Shown here one piece after another: positions 61,895 to 64,000 of a stretch of DNA of 64,000 nt. Below the pieces are notes generated by a model. That model did not search any database. It saw only the letters and a list, made by a program, of their open reading frames with translations, and was not told the origin of the DNA. Source of the stretch: Petrolisthes cinctipes (taxonomy: Eukaryota; Arthropoda; Malacostraca; Decapoda; Porcellanidae); NCBI GenBank assembly GCA_033782935.1, contig JAWQEG010000082.1, positions 1,922,001 to 1,986,000 on the forward strand. Reading direction: 5' to 3'. The first letter of the stretch is position 1. Every line of letters starts with the position of its first letter. A program made the translations under genes and the position numbers.

Positions 61895-64000
61895 GAATTT
61901 TCGGGTGTTTTGAGGTTGAATTTGATATATAAATGAGTTCAGAAGATGCATACACATATTGACTTTGGGCACCTAAAATATCGATTTTCAGCATGTTTTG
62001 GGCCTGTATCTGAGTAGGCATGTACAGATCGCTTTTAGGACCAAAAAATACCGAATTTTCGGGTGTTTTGAGCCTGAATTTGAGATATAAACGGGTACAG
62101 AAGATGCATCCACATATCGACTTTGGACACTTAAAATATCGATTGTTAGCATGTTTTGAGCCTATATTTTGAAAACATTCTAGTACTAAGTAGGCATTTA
62201 CAGATCACTTCTAGGACCCCAAAATATCGAATTTTCGGGTATTTTGAGCCTGATTTTGAGATATAAATGGGTACAGAAGATGCATCCGCATATCGACTTT
62301 TAGGCACCTAAAAGATCGATTTTCAATATGTTATGGGCCTGTATTTTGAAAATACTCTAACACGGAATAGACATGTACAGTTCGCTTGTGAGACCCCAAA
62401 ATATCGAATTTTCGGGTGTTTTGGGCCTAAATTTGAAATATTGACTTTGGGCACCTAAAATATCGATTTTTAGCATGTTTTGGGCCTATATTTTGAAAAT
62501 ATTCAAGCACTGAGTAGGCATGTACAGATCGCTTCTGGGACCCCAAAATAACGAATTTTCGGGTATTTTGAGCCTGATTTTGAAATATAAACGGGTACAG
62601 AAAATGCATGCACATATTGACTTTGGACACATAAAATATCGATTTTCAGCATGTTTTGGGCCTGTATTTTGTAAATATTCTAACACGGAGTAGGCATGTA
62701 CAGATCGCTTTTGGGACCCAAAAATATCGAATTTTCGGGTGTTTTGAGCCTGAATTTGAGATATAAGCAGGTACTGAAGATGCATGAACATATCGACTTT
62801 CGGGCACCTAAAATATCGATTTTGAGCATGTTTTGGGTCTGTATCTTGAAAACATTCTAACTAGGAGTAGGCATGTACAGATCGCTTCTAGGACCCAAAA
62901 ATACCGAATTTTCGGGTGTTTGGAGCCTGAATTTGAGATATAAACAGGTACAGAAGATGCATGCACATATCGACTTGGGACACTTAAAATATCGATTTTT
63001 AGCATGTTTTGAGCCTATATTTTGAAAACATTCTAGCACTAAGTAGGCATTTAGTGATCACTTCTGTGACCCCAAAATATCTAATTTTCGGGTGTTGTGA
63101 GCCTGAATTTGAGATATAATCGGGTACAGAAGATGCATGCACATATCGACTTTTGGGCACCTAAAAGATCGATTTTCAGTATGTTTTGGGCCTGTTACTT
63201 GAAAATACTCTAACACGGAGTAGGCATCTACAGTTCGCTTCTGGGACCCCAAAATATCGAATTTTCGGGTGCTTTGGGCCTGAATTTGAGATATCGACTT
63301 TGAGCACCTAAAATATCGATTTTTAGCATTATTTAGGCCTATTTTTTGAAAATATTCTAGCACTAAGTAGGCATGTACAGATCACTTCTGGGACCCCAAA
63401 ATATCGAATTTTCGGGTGTTTTGAGCCTGAATTTGAGATATAAACGGGTACAGAAGATGCATGCACATATCGACTTTTGACAATTAAAATATCGATTTTA
63501 GCATGTTTTTTAACCTATATTTTAAAAAAACATTCTAGCACTGAGGAGGCATGTACAGATCGCTTCTGGGACCCAAAAATATCGAATTTTCGGGTGGTTT
63601 GAGGTTGAATTTGGGATATAAACGGGTGCAGAAGATGCATACACACATTGACTTTGGTCACCTAAAATATCGATTTTCAGCATGTTTTGGGCCTGTATTT
63701 TGAAAATACTCTACCACGGAGTAGGCAAGTTCAGATCGCTTCTGGAACCCCAAAATATCGAATTTTCGGGTGTTTGGAGCCTGAATTTGAGATATAAACA
63801 GGTACAGAAGATGCATTCACATATCGACTTTTGGGCACCTAAAACATTGATTTTCAGATTTTTTTTTTGGCCTGTATATTGAAAATACTCTAACACGGAG
63901 TACGCATGTACAGATCGCTTCTGGGACCCCAAAATATCGAATTTTCGGGTGTTTTGGGGCTGAATTTGAGATATCGACTTTGGGCACCTAAAATATCGAT
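61895..64000 (+). repeat. Chimeric HOR, copy 2 (cut by window end)
   Basis: This copy follows the previous one at +3,173 bp to about 63370 and at +2,672 bp from about 63720, because it lacks the 501-bp duplication. The true unit length without that duplication is thus about 2,672 bp if its right part is complete; the window ends before this can be seen. It contains the poly-T stretch after TTTTCAGA near 63855 that marks the same monomer in every right-hand copy. Confidence 0.88.

Larger units (their letters stand above)
1..64000. repeat. Satellite DNA array, about 176-bp monomer
   Basis: The window is filled by head-to-tail copies of one AT-rich monomer. Landmarks recur in the same order throughout: an AAAATATCGAATTTTCGGG block, GTTTTGAGCCTGAATTTGAG, ATAAACGGGTACAGAAGATG, a CATATCGACTTTGG block, AAAATATCGATTTTTAGC, GTTTTGGGCC, CTAGCACTGAGTAGGCATG and TACAGATCGCTTCTGGGACC. 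Full monomers measure 176 bp (CGACTTTGGG form) or 177 bp (CGACTTTTGGG form). No inversion and no non-satellite insert was seen. Known families with this build (human alpha, Arabidopsis CEN180) are centromeric, so a centromeric or pericentromeric origin is inferred; the monomer itself is not one I recognise. No gene-free stretch needs separate treatment, because everything here is repeat. Confidence 0.98.

Noticed and set aside
1..64000. CRISPR array
   Set aside because: Regular repetition is present, but there are no unique spacers: the whole period is conserved and far longer than a CRISPR repeat-spacer unit.
1..64000. Ribosomal DNA intergenic spacer or telomeric repeats
   Set aside because: No rRNA gene segment, and no TTAGGG- or TTTAGGG-type run, was seen anywhere.

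Overview
The whole 64-kb window is one uninterrupted eukaryotic satellite-DNA array. I see no gene, RNA gene, transposon, CRISPR array or unique-sequence island. The basic monomer is about 176-177 bp, AT-rich, and tandemly repeated head to tail in one orientation from the first base to the last (several hundred monomers). Nucleosome-length monomers, nested higher-order repeats (HORs) and unbroken length are what centromeric or pericentromeric satellites of plants and animals look like. I do not recognise the monomer as human alpha satellite or Arabidopsis CEN180, so the species is left open. Frequent CG to TG/CA differences between monomers would suit a genome with cytosine methylation.

Monomer anatomy: each full monomer is itself an old dimer of two 88-bp halves (A and B). 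In the example at 22472-22647 the halves align without gaps at 57 of 88 positions. Length classes come from exact internal losses: 147 bp (29 bp lost in half A), 158 bp (18 bp lost in half B), 168 bp (8 bp lost in half A), plus a rare 27-bp loss. Variants follow a recurring order of about six monomers (about 1.01 kb), which seems to be the older HOR. The larger HORs look like mosaics of it.

Layout: (1) 1-18265 holds two complete copies of a 7,877-bp HOR (2368-10244 and 10245-18121) with a constant offset, preceded by a rearranged partial copy. (2) 18266-30009 is more diverged, with local dimer amplifications (324 and 351 bp) and periods of about 1.02-1.19 kb. (3) 30010-34442 has interleaved duplications at offsets of about 1,692 and 2,727 bp. 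(4) 34443-43906 has duplications at offsets 677, 1,147, 2,122, 3,486 and 3,606 bp. (5) 43907-47949 is a diverged stretch whose monomer order partly resembles region 1. (6) 47950-56725 is two copies of a 4,185-bp HOR, the second carrying an extra 323-bp dimer. (7) 56726-58721 is a bridge. (8) 58722-64000 is a chimeric HOR of 3,173 bp (one copy with a private 501-bp trimer duplication) whose next copy runs off the window.

Many reading frames of 60-249 codons are open, mostly on the minus strand. They follow from repeat phase (177 and 147 are multiples of three) and low stop density, so I annotate none as genes. All repeat boundaries were found by eye and are good to a few tens of bases, because breakpoints fall inside homologous sequence.
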